DNA from: Anaerolineae bacterium
GTDB taxonomy: Bacteria > Chloroflexota > Anaerolineae > JAFGEY01
Assembly: GCA_016929775.1 (NCBI GenBank)
Contig: JAFGIE010000006.1
Coordinates: forward strand, 1 to 64,000
Direction: 5' to 3'
DNA: 64,000 nucleotides
Below the pieces are notes generated by a model, which was not told where the DNA came from, did not search any database, and worked only from the letters and a program-made list of their open reading frames with translations. The translations under genes and the position numbers were made by a program. Position 1 is the first letter of the stretch; each line of letters starts with the position of its first letter. This document shows, one piece after another, positions 25,946-35,065 of the stretch.

Positions 25946-26356
25946 ATGCACCAGGACCTACCAGTATACATCATCAGCGCCGCCGCCGACTTGCTGGGTG
26001 TCCATGCCAGGACACTCTATCTCTACGAGCAGAAGGGTCTCGTCATCCCGGCGCGCAAGGGGAACCGCCGCTACTACTCTGAGCGCGACCTGCAGTGGGT
26101 GCGTGACCTCCGTTTCCTGGTGCACGAGCGCGGACTAAACCTCGAAGGCTTGCGTCAACTGCTGGCACTCCGGGCGCAGCTCGCCTACGAGACGAGCGAG
26201 GCACCACTCCCGGACGCGTGCGCGGAGCTGGTCTCCCCGCGCATGCCTTGCTGGCAGAACGGTGCTGCCCGGTTTGACTGTCGTAGCTGTCCAGTGTACG
26301 ATACGGCGCGTATGAGCCTGCGCCAAGACCAAGGGATCGCGGGGCAGGCAGACTAG
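25946..26356 (+). CDS. MerR/HspR-like regulator with four C-terminal cysteines
   Basis: 136 residues from an ATG about 80 bases after the promoter. Residues about 7-75 form a MerR-type DNA-binding domain closest to HspR (YIISAAADLLGVHARTLYLYEQKGLV, then ERDLQWVRDLRFLV). The tail carries C92, C102, C112 and C115 (PCWQNG...FDCRSCPVYD), a spacing resembling CW-type zinc or iron-sulfur motifs in other anaerobe proteins. It may sense redox state or metal. It precedes the HdrA gene by 42 bases and is probably the local regulator of that operon. Confidence 0.8.
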   Translation: MHQDLPVYIISAAADLLGVHARTLYLYEQKGLVIPARKGNRRYYSERDLQWVRDLRFLVHERGLNLEGLRQLLALRAQLAYETSEAPLPDACAELVSPRMPCWQNGAARFDCRSCPVYDTARMSLRQDQGIAGQAD

Positions 26357-26398
26357 AGCCAGATACCAGTTTCCTGCCAGGCATCAAAGGAGAACTGC

Positions 26399-29300
26399 GT
26401 GGTCCAGAGAGAGAAGATCGGATCGGTGTTGGTCGTTGGCGCCGGCGTAGGGGGGATGCGCGCCGCCATTGACCTGGCGGATGCCGGCATCAAGGTGTAC
26501 CTGGTCGAGCAGTTGTCGAGCGTGGGGGGCGTGGTCTCCCAGCTCGGGTTCATGTTCCCGACGCACGACTGTGTCCTCTGCCGCGGGACGTCAGACCACG
26601 GGTATGGCTGCACGCGTCCCTCGATCACCCCTTGGTTGCTGGACTATAGCCAACATCCCGCTGTTGAGTTGATGACGCTCACGGATCTGGTGGCGGTGAG
26701 AGGGCAGCCTGGGCATTTCGTGGTCTCGGTACGCCACAGGCCTCGCTACGTCGACCCAGGTCATTGCATCAACTGCAACAGATGCGCCGAGGTCTGCCCG
26801 GTTGAGCTCCCCGACCCGTTCCACATGGGCTTGAGCAATCGCAAGGCGGTGGGCAAGTATGCCGCGCGCGCGGTGCCCGATGCATACTATGTGGAGCGCG
26901 GCGACTACTGCGATGACTGCCGCAAGTGCGTGTCGGTCTGCCCGACAGGCGCGATCGATCTGGATGAAGAGGCGTGGACGGAGGATCTGCACGTCGGGGC
27001 GATCATCCTCACCGTTGGCTACAAGGTGCACGACCCAAGCGGCATTGCCGAATACGGGTATGGGCGCTATCCGAACGTGATCACCAGCCTCGAGTACGAG
27101 CGTCTGACGAGCCTGGTGGTCAGCGGGCCTACCGGGGGCTTGCTGCGCCGTCGCTCCGACGGGAGGCTGCCGCGCAAGTTGGCGTGGATCCAGTGTGTCG
27201 GATCGCGGAACCAGGAACACCCTTACTGCTCCTCGATCTGCTGCATGTATGCCACCAAGGAGGCGATGCTGGCGAAGCAGCGTCTGCCTGGGGTGGAAGC
27301 CACGATCTTTCTGATGGATCAGCGTGCCTTCTCCAAGGCCTACAGCGCCTACACCCGGCGCGCGGAGGAGGTATTCGGGGTGCGGTACGTGCGGAACCGG
27401 GTTTCGGTGATCCACGAGGACCCGGTGACGCATGATCTGATCGTGCGCCACCAATCGGACGAGGGCGTCCTCCGGGAAGAGCGGTTTGACATGATCGTGC
27501 TCTCGGTGGGTAGCGAGCCGCCCGCGCAGTCGAAGCAGTTGGCCCAGATGCTCGACATCGAGCTCAACGAGTACGGCTTTTGCCGCACGGAAAAGTTCGA
27601 GCCCGTCGACACGACGCGTCCTGGCGTTTACGTGGCGGGCGCCTTTGCGATGCCCAAAGAGATCACCGAATCGATCATTGACGCCAGCGGCGCTGTGGCG
27701 CAGGCGATCCAGCTGCTCTCTGGCACCCAGCACCAGCTCGACGTGGCGCAACTGCCCCCTATGGAGCGCGATGTCGCGGGAGAGAAGCCCCGGGTCGGGG
27801 TGTTTGCTTGTCTCTGCGGCGGCGAGATCTCGGATGTGGTTGACGTGCCCGATGTCTTGGCCTACGCGCGGACGCTGCCCGATGTGGTCTATACAAGTGC
27901 AGTATCGTTTGGTTGCCAGGAGAGCGGGCTGGAAGAGATCCTGCGCGCCATTCGGCAGAAGGGCATCAACCGGGTGGTGATCGGGGCGTGCAGCCCGCGC
28001 ACGCACGAGGCGTTGTTCCAGGCGTTGCTGAGCCGGGCGCGCCTGAACCCGTACCTGCTCGAGTTCGTCAGCTTGCGGGAAAGTTGCTCGTGGGTGCACC
28101 ACGACAATCCCGCTGGCGCCACGCGCAAAGCCCGGGAGTTAGTGCGATACGGCGTGGGGCGCGCGCGCAAGCTGCAGCCGATCCAGCAGCTCCAGATGGA
28201 CTATACGCGATCTGCGCTGATCCTGGGTGGAGGCGTCGCCGGTCTGAGGGCAGCGCTGACGATCGCTGAACAGGGCTACGATGTCTACCTGGTCGAGAAG
28301 CAGAAGCGCCTGGGCGGTAACGTGCGCAACCTGCACTTTACCGCCGAGGGTGATAACCCACGCCAGATGCTGCGCAACCTGACCAAGCGGGTCGAGAGCC
28401 ACGAGCGGATCGCCGTGTACAAGGAGACCGAGCTGATCCAGTTCCAGGGCACAAAGGGCAATTTCGTTTCAACCCTGCGCGGTAGGCGCAACGGCAGCGA
28501 ACAGGTCGAAGAGTGGGACGTGGCGCATGGGGTGACGATCGTGGCAACGGGCGCCAGCGAGTTCCGCGCCCCGGTCTACTTTTTGGGGGAGGACGAGCGC
28601 ACAGTCACGCAACTCGAGTTGGAGGCCCTGATCGCCGAGCACCCGGCGCAGATCAACCGGCTTATGAGCGTCACCATGATCCAGTGTGTGGGTCCGTGGA
28701 GCTACGACGGGAGCACCGAGTTCTACTGCAGCCGGACGTGCTGTACCAACACGATGAAGAACGCGATCCGGATCAAGGTGATCAACCCGTCGTGCCAGGT
28801 GGTGGTGCTCTACAAGGAGCTGATGACGTACGGGTTCCGCGAAAAGTACTACACCGAGGCGCGAGAACGGGGTGTGCTCTTTGTGCGCTACACGGACGAG
28901 ACGCCCCCGCACGTGTACCATGAGGGGGAGCAGCTCAAGGTCAGGGTGCACGATCACATCCTGCACGAGGACTTGATCTTGACGTCCGATCTCCTCGCTC
29001 TGAGTACAGCCGCGATCCCGAGCGAGAGCACCTCTCGCCTGGCAGAGATGCTGTCTGTGCCGCTGTCGCCCGAGGGCTTCTTTATGGAGGACAACCTCAA
29101 GCTCCGGCCGATGGATTTTACGCGCGAAGGGGTCTTCCTGTGCGGGGCAGCCCACTATCCCAAGTTCTCCGAGGAAGCGATCGCACACGCACTGGCGACC
29201 TCTGCCCGCGCGATGACGATCCTGGGCAAGGACAAGCTTGAGGCGACGGTCAAGTTCGCGCAGGTGGATCAGGCCAAGTGTGTGGGCTGTCTGACCTGCG

Positions 29301-29533
29301 TGCGTACGTGTCCGTACCACATCCCCAAGATCGACGCGGGCGCCGTAGGCGTGGGTGGCATCATCGGCGCGGCGTACATTGAGCCGACGCTGTGCACTGG
29401 GTGTGGGACGTGCACCAGCGAATGCCCGGCGAACGCCATCCAGCTGCTGCACTACCGCGACGAACAGATCATGGTACCCGACATGGCCGTGTTGGGCCAG
29501 TGGTGCCCGATCTGTGTACCTGAGCGTGCCTGA
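26399..29533 (+). CDS. Double HdrA-type FAD iron-sulfur protein (module 1)
   Basis: 1044 residues from GTG with AAAGGAG upstream. The N-terminal half has a first FAD site (LVVGAGVGGMRAA) and two ferredoxin-type clusters (C123-x2-C126-x2-C129-x3-C133 and C171-x2-C174-x2-C177-x3-C181). A second HdrA unit begins near residue 466 (ACLCGGEISDVVDVPD) with its own FAD site near 606 (LILGGGVAGLRAAL). Two C-terminal clusters follow near 960 and 1000 (CVGCLTCVRTCP, CTGCGTCTSECP). HdrA is the flavin subunit that splits electron pairs in heterodisulfide-reductase-type complexes. It is cytoplasmic and followed by mvhD 14 bases on. The first unit lacks the usual N-terminal Cys motif of HdrA. Confidence 0.9.
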   Translation: MVQREKIGSVLVVGAGVGGMRAAIDLADAGIKVYLVEQLSSVGGVVSQLGFMFPTHDCVLCRGTSDHGYGCTRPSITPWLLDYSQHPAVELMTLTDLVAVRGQPGHFVVSVRHRPRYVDPGHCINCNRCAEVCPVELPDPFHMGLSNRKAVGKYAARAVPDAYYVERGDYCDDCRKCVSVCPTGAIDLDEEAWTEDLHVGAIILTVGYKVHDPSGIAEYGYGRYPNVITSLEYERLTSLVVSGPTGGLLRRRSDGRLPRKLAWIQCVGSRNQEHPYCSSICCMYATKEAMLAKQRLPGVEATIFLMDQRAFSKAYSAYTRRAEEVFGVRYVRNRVSVIHEDPVTHDLIVRHQSDEGVLREERFDMIVLSVGSEPPAQSKQLAQMLDIELNEYGFCRTEKFEPVDTTRPGVYVAGAFAMPKEITESIIDASGAVAQAIQLLSGTQHQLDVAQLPPMERDVAGEKPRVGVFACLCGGEISDVVDVPDVLAYARTLPDVVYTSAVSFGCQESGLEEILRAIRQKGINRVVIGACSPRTHEALFQALLSRARLNPYLLEFVSLRESCSWVHHDNPAGATRKARELVRYGVGRARKLQPIQQLQMDYTRSALILGGGVAGLRAALTIAEQGYDVYLVEKQKRLGGNVRNLHFTAEGDNPRQMLRNLTKRVESHERIAVYKETELIQFQGTKGNFVSTLRGRRNGSEQVEEWDVAHGVTIVATGASEFRAPVYFLGEDERTVTQLELEALIAEHPAQINRLMSVTMIQCVGPWSYDGSTEFYCSRTCCTNTMKNAIRIKVINPSCQVVVLYKELMTYGFREKYYTEARERGVLFVRYTDETPPHVYHEGEQLKVRVHDHILHEDLILTSDLLALSTAAIPSESTSRLAEMLSVPLSPEGFFMEDNLKLRPMDFTREGVFLCGAAHYPKFSEEAIAHALATSARAMTILGKDKLEATVKFAQVDQAKCVGCLTCVRTCPYHIPKIDAGAVGVGGIIGAAYIEPTLCTGCGTCTSECPANAIQLLHYRDEQIMVPDMAVLGQWCPICVPERA

Positions 29534-29547
29534 GCGGAGAGGGTTGC

Positions 29548-30012
29548 ATGACAGAGTCTAGCGTGACCAGTCAGCCGTTCGAGCCCGAGATCACAGCCTT
29601 CACCTGCATCTACTGCGCGGCGATGGCGGGGGATACCGCCGGCATCGAGCGCGTGACCTTTCCGCCAAACGTCAAGGTGATCCGGCTGCCGTGTACGGGC
29701 AAGGTCGACGCCGAATACATCATGAAGGCGTTCGAACAGGGGGCGGACGGTGTGTATGTGATTGCCTGCGCGATCGGCAACTGCCACCACGAGGTGGGGA
29801 ACGTCCGCGCCACCAAGCGTGTAGAGTACGTCAGGAAGCTGCTCGACGAGATCGGCCTGGGTCGCGATCGGCTCGGGATCTACTACCTGTCCGCGGGACA
29901 GGGGCACGCGTTCGCCGATGCGGCGCGTGAGATGACAGCGCGTGTGCGCCGCCTCGGGCCGAACCCGATGAAGCAACCCGTCGTTGCAGCGAGCGCGACC
30001 GAAAGCGGTTAG
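29548..30012 (+). CDS. MvhD-type hydrogenase iron-sulfur subunit (module 1)
   Basis: 154 residues. MvhD/FlxD carries a [2Fe-2S] cluster and passes electrons into HdrA. Motifs: AFTCIYCAAMAGDTAG, VKVIRLPCTGKVD and GVYVIACAIGNCHHEVGN. The Cys in IACAIGNC aligns with the UGA codon of the paralogue at 34608, so this copy is the plain cysteine form. It sits between two HdrA genes. An ATG with GGAGAGG upstream starts it, 14 bases after the HdrA stop. Confidence 0.92.
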   Translation: MTESSVTSQPFEPEITAFTCIYCAAMAGDTAGIERVTFPPNVKVIRLPCTGKVDAEYIMKAFEQGADGVYVIACAIGNCHHEVGNVRATKRVEYVRKLLDEIGLGRDRLGIYYLSAGQGHAFADAAREMTARVRRLGPNPMKQPVVAASATESG

Positions 30013-30058
30013 GACACATCTCTTGCCCGTGCGCGAGCGTAAGGAGGGGATCGGTACT

Positions 30059-33000
30059 GTGACACTATCCCCAGAGATCGTAGGTGCGGCGCTAGTCGTC
30101 GGAGGCGGCATCGCCGGTGTGCAGGCTGCCCTGGACATGGCGAATGCGGGCGTCAAGGTGTACTTGGTCGAGCAGTCGCCGGCGATCGGCGGCAAGATGG
30201 TCCAGTTGGACAAGACCTTTCCGACCAACGACTGCGCCATCTGCATCAGCTCGCCCAAGCTCGTCGAAGCTGGACGCCACCCGAATATCGACCTGTTAAC
30301 CCAGACCGACCTGGTCGGTCTACAGGGCCAAGCCGGTCGTTTCCGGGCTACGGTCCGGCGCCGCCCGCGCTACGTGGATGTGGACAAGTGCACGGCTTGC
30401 GCCGACTGTGTCGAGGTGTGCCCGGTCTCGCTGCCGGACACCTTCAACCTGGGCCTGGCGACACGCACTGCGATCTATCGGCCCTATGCCCAGGCGGTGC
30501 CCAACAAGTACGCGATCACAAAGCGCGGCACGTCGCCCTGCAAGGCGACTTGTCCGGCTGAGACCAGCGCACAGGGGTACATCAACCTGATCGCCGCCGG
30601 ACGGTATGTCGACGCGCTCAAGGTAGTGATGGAGTACAACCCCTTCCCGGCGACGGTGGGGCGGGTCTGCCATCACCCGTGCGAGGATGAGTGCAGTCGT
30701 GGGCGACTGGACAGCCCCGTCGCGATCTGTGCGCTGAAGCGGTTTGTGGCGGATTGGGTGTACGAGCACGCCAAGCTGCGGCAGGTCATGCCCGTGGCGC
30801 CCGCGAACGGGCGGCGCGTAGCCGTAGTGGGCGCCGGTCCTGCCGGATTGACCGCCACCCACTTCCTGGCACATTGGGGCTACCAGGTCACGGTCTACGA
30901 GGCCCTGCCCGTGCCTGGGGGCATGATGCGGGTAGGCATCCCGCCGTACCGTCTGCCACGCGACGTGCTACAGCGCGAGATGGACGCCATTACCGCTCTC
31001 CCTGGCGTCGAGCTGGTGCTGAGTCACCCGATACGGAACATCAACGGGCTATTCGAGCGTGGGTACGAAGCGGTGGTGCTCGCGATCGGCGCGCACGAGC
31101 CCCAACTGCTCGGCATCCCTGGAGAGGACGCTGCCGGCGTCACGCAGGGCGTGCCTTTCCTGCGCACGGTCAGCTTGGGCGAGGACGTCGAGATCGGGAA
31201 GCGGGTGCTGGTCGTCGGCGGCGGGAACACCGCGGTCGACACAGCGCGCACGGCGCTGCGGCTGGGCGCACGAGAGGTCTACATGCTCTACCGCCGCTCG
31301 CGCGCCGAGATGCCGGCGAGTGAAGAGGAGATCGAGCAGGGCGAAGCGGAAGGCGTACGGCTCGAGCTCCTGACACAACCAATCGAGGTCCTAGTCGAGG
31401 ATGGACACATCTCGGCGCTGCGCTGCGTGCGCATGCGTCTCGGCGAACCGGATGCCAGCGGACGCCGCCGCCCCGTGCCGATCCCAGGGTCCGAGTTCTC
31501 GATCCAGTGCGACCAGATGGTCGCCGCGGTGGCTCAGGCCCCCGAGATCTCGTTCCTCGATCCGGACCACGGTCTGGCGATCGATACCCGCCGGCGAACG
31601 TTCATCGTCGACGAGCGCACCCTGGCGACGAACCGCCCTGGGGTCTTTGCGGGGGGGGATGCGGTGCGCGGTCCCGCCGCCTTGATCGAGGCGATCGCGC
31701 ACGGGCGACGCGCGGCGCTGTCGGTGGACCGCTATCTGCGCGGCGTTCCCCTGCTCACGCCGCGTGAAGAGCTTCCCTTGCCCACGGTGGAGCTGGACGG
31801 CGCCGAGATGCGGGCGATCGTCGAGAGCGGTACAGCCTCGCCGCGCGCCCGGGTCGCGATGAGCACCGTTCCCCCGGAGGCGCGGCGGGCTGACTTTCGC
31901 GAGGTAGCGCTGGCGCTCAGCGAGGAGGAGGCGTTGGCTGAGGCCGAGCGCTGCCTGCGCTGCGGGCTGTGCTCCGAGTGCCACCTGTGCGTGGAGGCGT
32001 GCAAGCCCGAGGCTGTAGACCACTATATGGCTCCGGTCGAAGAGACCCTGGACGTAGGCGCGGTGGTGCTCTCGCCAGGCTATACGCTGTACGACGCCGA
32101 GTCCTCACCCGAGTGGGGCTATGGACGGTATGCCAACGTGGTGACAGCACTCCAGTTCGAGCGGATGTTGAGCGCCTCAGGGCCGACGCTTGGACACGTT
32201 GCCCGCCCTTCGGATGGCGCGGTGCCGGCACGGATCGGGTTCCTGCAATGCGTTGGATCCCGTGACCAGGCGCATCCCTACTGCTCGTCGGTGTGCTGCA
32301 TGTACGCCACCAAGGAGGGCATGCTGGCAATGCAGCACCTGCCGGGCGTCGAGGTGCACGTCTTTCAGATGGATATGCGTGCCTTTGGCAAGAATTTCGA
32401 CGCCTACTACCGGCGGGGCCAAGAGCTGGGCATCGTCTATCACAACTGCCGGCTCTCGGTGGTGAGAGAGGACCCGCAGACAAAGCAGGTCGTCGTTCGC
32501 TATCAGGCGGACGACGGCAGCCTGTGTGAGATGGCGCTCGATCTGCTGGTGCTCTCGGTGGGCATGGAGCCACCGGCGAATGTGGCAGAGTTGGCGCGGT
32601 CGACGGGCATCGCGCTCAACGAGCATGGGTTTGCCCTGCGCGAGCCATTCCACCCGGTCGAGACTTCGCGCGAGGGAGTCTATGTGTGTGGCGCGTTTGC
32701 CGAGCCCAAGGATATTCCAGACAGCGTCGTAGAAGCGGGCGGCGCTGCGGGGTCTGTGCTCGCGCTGCTGGGCAAAGCACGCGGCACGCTGGTCGAGCCA
32801 GCGATCTATCCGCCGGAGCAGGAGGTGTCCCTCGCCGACGAGCCGCGGATCGGGTGTTTTATCTGCAGTTGCGGAAGCAACATTGCCGGCGTGATCGACG
32901 TTGCCCAGGTGACCCAGTACGCGGCTAGCCTGCCCAACGTCGTGCACGCGGAGAACACGATCTATACCTGCTCCGCCGACTCGCTGAAGCTGATCCAGGA

Positions 33001-34588
33001 ACGGATCGCGGAGCACCGGCTGAACCGGGTGATCGTGGCGTCGTGTACGCCACGCACGCACGAACCGATCTTCCGCGACACGATCCGCGGGGCAGGCCTC
33101 AACCCGTACCTGTTCGAGATGGCGAACATCCGGGATCAAGGGAGCTGGGTGCATGCCTCTGCGCCAGCGCGCGCGACCGACAAAGCGCAGGACCTAGTTC
33201 GCATGGCTGTAGCCCGGGCGCGCCTGCTCTTTCCGCTGCACACTGAGCCTGAGGCATTCAACCACGATGCCTTGATCGTGGGCGGGGGCGTTGCGGGGAT
33301 GACGGCGGCGCTGAACCTCGCTGACCAGGGGTATGCGGTGCACCTGGTCGAGCGGGAGGCGACGCTGGGTGGGCGTGCGCGCCAGATCTACCACGACGCG
33401 TTGGGCGGCGACACCCAGGCATTCCTGACCGACTTGGTGAGGCGCGTGCGCGCACACGAGCGGATCGAGGTCCTGAACGGTCATCGGATCGTCAAGCACG
33501 AGGGCTATGTGGGCAGCATGCGGACCACGGTGGAGGAGGTAGGAACCCCGCGCCGGAGGCTGCTCGAGCACGGGGTCGTCATCTTGGCGACCGGGGCACG
33601 AGAGTACGCGGGACCGGCCTACGGGTTGGGGACGCACCCGGCGATCGTGACGCAAGGAGAGCTCGAGGAGCGGCTCGCACAAGGCGCGATCGACCCCGCG
33701 GCGCTCCGGACAGTGGTGATGATCCAGTGTGTTGGGCCCTGGGATGAGGACGGTGACGCCGGGGATGAGGCGGATTTCTACTGCAGCCGTGTGTGCTGCA
33801 CGGTGGCGGCCAAGAACGCGCTACGGATCAAGGAGCTGAACCCGGCTGCGCAGGTGATCGTGCTCTACAAGGATGTGCGGACCTACGGTTTCCGCGAGCA
33901 GATCTATACTCAGGCGCGGCAACAGGGCGTGATTTATGTCCGGTTTGGGGACGCGCACAAGCCTGAGGTCGTACAGCAGGATGGCGGCATCAGGGTGCAC
34001 GTTACCGAGTCCAGCCTGAACCTGCCGTTGACGCTCGAACCGGATCTGGTGGTGTTGTCGGCTGCCATGGTGCCGCCGAGCGGCACGCGCGAGTTGGCCG
34101 AGATGATGAAGCTGAGCTGCACGTTGGAAGGCTTTATGCTGGAGGCACACCTCAAGTTGCAGCCGGTAGACTTTCCGACCGAGGGCGCTTACCTGTGTGG
34201 GGCGGTCCAGTACCCCAAGTTCCTGGACGAAGCGATTGCGCAGGCCAAAGCGGCTGCCGCGCGAGCGGCGGCGATCCTGTCGCAGGATGTGCTCCAGGTT
34301 GGGGGCGTGGTCGCCGTTGTGGACCCGCTCAAGTGCACCGGCTGCCTGACCTGCGTGCGCGCCTGTCCGTACGACGTGCCGGTGATCGATCCTGCTATCG
34401 TGGGGGCAGGGGGCATTCTCGGGGCAGCCCAGATCGCAGCGGCAGCCTGCCGCGGGTGCGGGCTGTGCGCGGCAGAGTGTCCCGCCAAGGCGATCCAGCT
34501 GCAGCACTATCGAGACGAGCAAGTGCTGGCAAAGGAAGAAGCGCTGTTCGTCCGCGATCCGCGTCTATCCGAGGCGGTGCGCGTGTAG
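30059..34588 (+). CDS. Giant HdrA with inserted GltD-like domain and second HdrA unit (module 2)
   Basis: 1509 residues from GTG 30059 (AAGGAGG 11 bases before). Order: HdrA FAD site near 13-20 (VVGGGIAGVQAA) and a ferredoxin CTACADCVEVCP. A GltD/NfnB-like insertion follows from about 160 to 640 (CKATCPAETSAQGY, VVGAGPAGLTATHF, VVGGGNTAVDTART), then the rest of HdrA with CGLCSECHLCVEAC. A second HdrA starts near 930 (CFICSCGSNIAGVIDV) with FAD near 1070 (VGGGVAGMTAAL), and two C-terminal ferredoxin clusters lie from about 1424. The inserted domain normally binds NAD(P)H plus FAD, so this protein may link pyridine nucleotide directly to flavin bifurcation. The UGA-containing mvhD gene follows after 19 bases. 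Confidence 0.9.
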   Translation: MTLSPEIVGAALVVGGGIAGVQAALDMANAGVKVYLVEQSPAIGGKMVQLDKTFPTNDCAICISSPKLVEAGRHPNIDLLTQTDLVGLQGQAGRFRATVRRRPRYVDVDKCTACADCVEVCPVSLPDTFNLGLATRTAIYRPYAQAVPNKYAITKRGTSPCKATCPAETSAQGYINLIAAGRYVDALKVVMEYNPFPATVGRVCHHPCEDECSRGRLDSPVAICALKRFVADWVYEHAKLRQVMPVAPANGRRVAVVGAGPAGLTATHFLAHWGYQVTVYEALPVPGGMMRVGIPPYRLPRDVLQREMDAITALPGVELVLSHPIRNINGLFERGYEAVVLAIGAHEPQLLGIPGEDAAGVTQGVPFLRTVSLGEDVEIGKRVLVVGGGNTAVDTARTALRLGAREVYMLYRRSRAEMPASEEEIEQGEAEGVRLELLTQPIEVLVEDGHISALRCVRMRLGEPDASGRRRPVPIPGSEFSIQCDQMVAAVAQAPEISFLDPDHGLAIDTRRRTFIVDERTLATNRPGVFAGGDAVRGPAALIEAIAHGRRAALSVDRYLRGVPLLTPREELPLPTVELDGAEMRAIVESGTASPRARVAMSTVPPEARRADFREVALALSEEEALAEAERCLRCGLCSECHLCVEACKPEAVDHYMAPVEETLDVGAVVLSPGYTLYDAESSPEWGYGRYANVVTALQFERMLSASGPTLGHVARPSDGAVPARIGFLQCVGSRDQAHPYCSSVCCMYATKEGMLAMQHLPGVEVHVFQMDMRAFGKNFDAYYRRGQELGIVYHNCRLSVVREDPQTKQVVVRYQADDGSLCEMALDLLVLSVGMEPPANVAELARSTGIALNEHGFALREPFHPVETSREGVYVCGAFAEPKDIPDSVVEAGGAAGSVLALLGKARGTLVEPAIYPPEQEVSLADEPRIGCFICSCGSNIAGVIDVAQVTQYAASLPNVVHAENTIYTCSADSLKLIQERIAEHRLNRVIVASCTPRTHEPIFRDTIRGAGLNPYLFEMANIRDQGSWVHASAPARATDKAQDLVRMAVARARLLFPLHTEPEAFNHDALIVGGGVAGMTAALNLADQGYAVHLVEREATLGGRARQIYHDALGGDTQAFLTDLVRRVRAHERIEVLNGHRIVKHEGYVGSMRTTVEEVGTPRRRLLEHGVVILATGAREYAGPAYGLGTHPAIVTQGELEERLAQGAIDPAALRTVVMIQCVGPWDEDGDAGDEADFYCSRVCCTVAAKNALRIKELNPAAQVIVLYKDVRTYGFREQIYTQARQQGVIYVRFGDAHKPEVVQQDGGIRVHVTESSLNLPLTLEPDLVVLSAAMVPPSGTRELAEMMKLSCTLEGFMLEAHLKLQPVDFPTEGAYLCGAVQYPKFLDEAIAQAKAAAARAAAILSQDVLQVGGVVAVVDPLKCTGCLTCVRACPYDVPVIDPAIVGAGGILGAAQIAAAACRGCGLCAAECPAKAIQLQHYRDEQVLAKEEALFVRDPRLSEAVRV

Positions 34589-34607
34589 CTGGGTGGAGGA
34601 GGGAGAC

Positions 34608-35042
34608 GTGAGCGTGCGCCAAGACTTCCAGCCGCAGATCCTGGCCTTTGCGTGCCATTACTGTGCCTACGCCGCCGCTGACCTAGCCGGATCGATGCGA
34701 CTCGAATACCCGGCAAATGTCAAGATCATCAGGCTGCCATGCACGGGCAAGGTCGATGTGCTCCACCTGCTCAAAGCCTTCGAACGCGGCGCCGACGGCG
34801 TGCTCGTCGCCGGTTGAGAGAAGGGCACCTGTCATTACCTGGAGGGTAATGTAGCGGCAGAGCGACGGGTAAAGTATGTCAAAGGGCTGTTGGACCAGAT
34901 CGGGTTGGGCGCAGACCGGCTCGAGATGGTCTTTCTCTCCTCGGCCGAAGGGGGGCGTTGGGCCGAGGTCGCCACAGAGATGACAGAGCGGATCAGGCGG
35001 CTCGGTCCCAATCCGTTGGGCGCCCAGTCCGCTGCTGAGTGA
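34608..35042 (+). CDS. MvhD-type subunit with in-frame UGA, probable selenoprotein (module 2)
   Basis: 144 residues counting UGA 34815-34817 as selenocysteine 70. GTG 34608 has GGAGGAGGG upstream. Before the UGA: AFACHYCAYAAADLAGS and IIRLPCTGKVD; after it the frame continues perfectly as EKGTCHYLEGNVAAERRV through RLGPNPLGAQ to TGA 35040-35042. The paralogues at 29548 and 46450 have Cys at exactly this place (IACAIGNC and LGCHPGDC). A 7-bp hairpin (34833-34851), with a G at the second loop position, lies 22 bases after the UGA, as in bacterial SECIS elements. The methanogen homologue VhuD is a known selenoprotein. Without Sec insertion the product would be a useless 69-residue fragment. Confidence 0.85.
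34833..34851 (+). promoter_or_regulatory. Candidate bacterial SECIS element in mvhD
   Basis: CATTACC-TGGAG-GGTAATG, a perfect 7-bp stem with a 5-base loop starting 23 bases after the UGA. The Cys paralogue at 29548 has only a 5-bp hairpin there and the one at 46450 about 4 bp. Confidence 0.7.
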
Positions 35043-35065
35043 GCACCGAGAACAAGGAGCAGACC

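Noticed and set aside
34608..34817. 34608-34817 as a complete short gene of 69 residues
   Set aside because: Homology continues in frame past the UGA for the whole MvhD length, and the fragment would lack one of the conserved cysteines.
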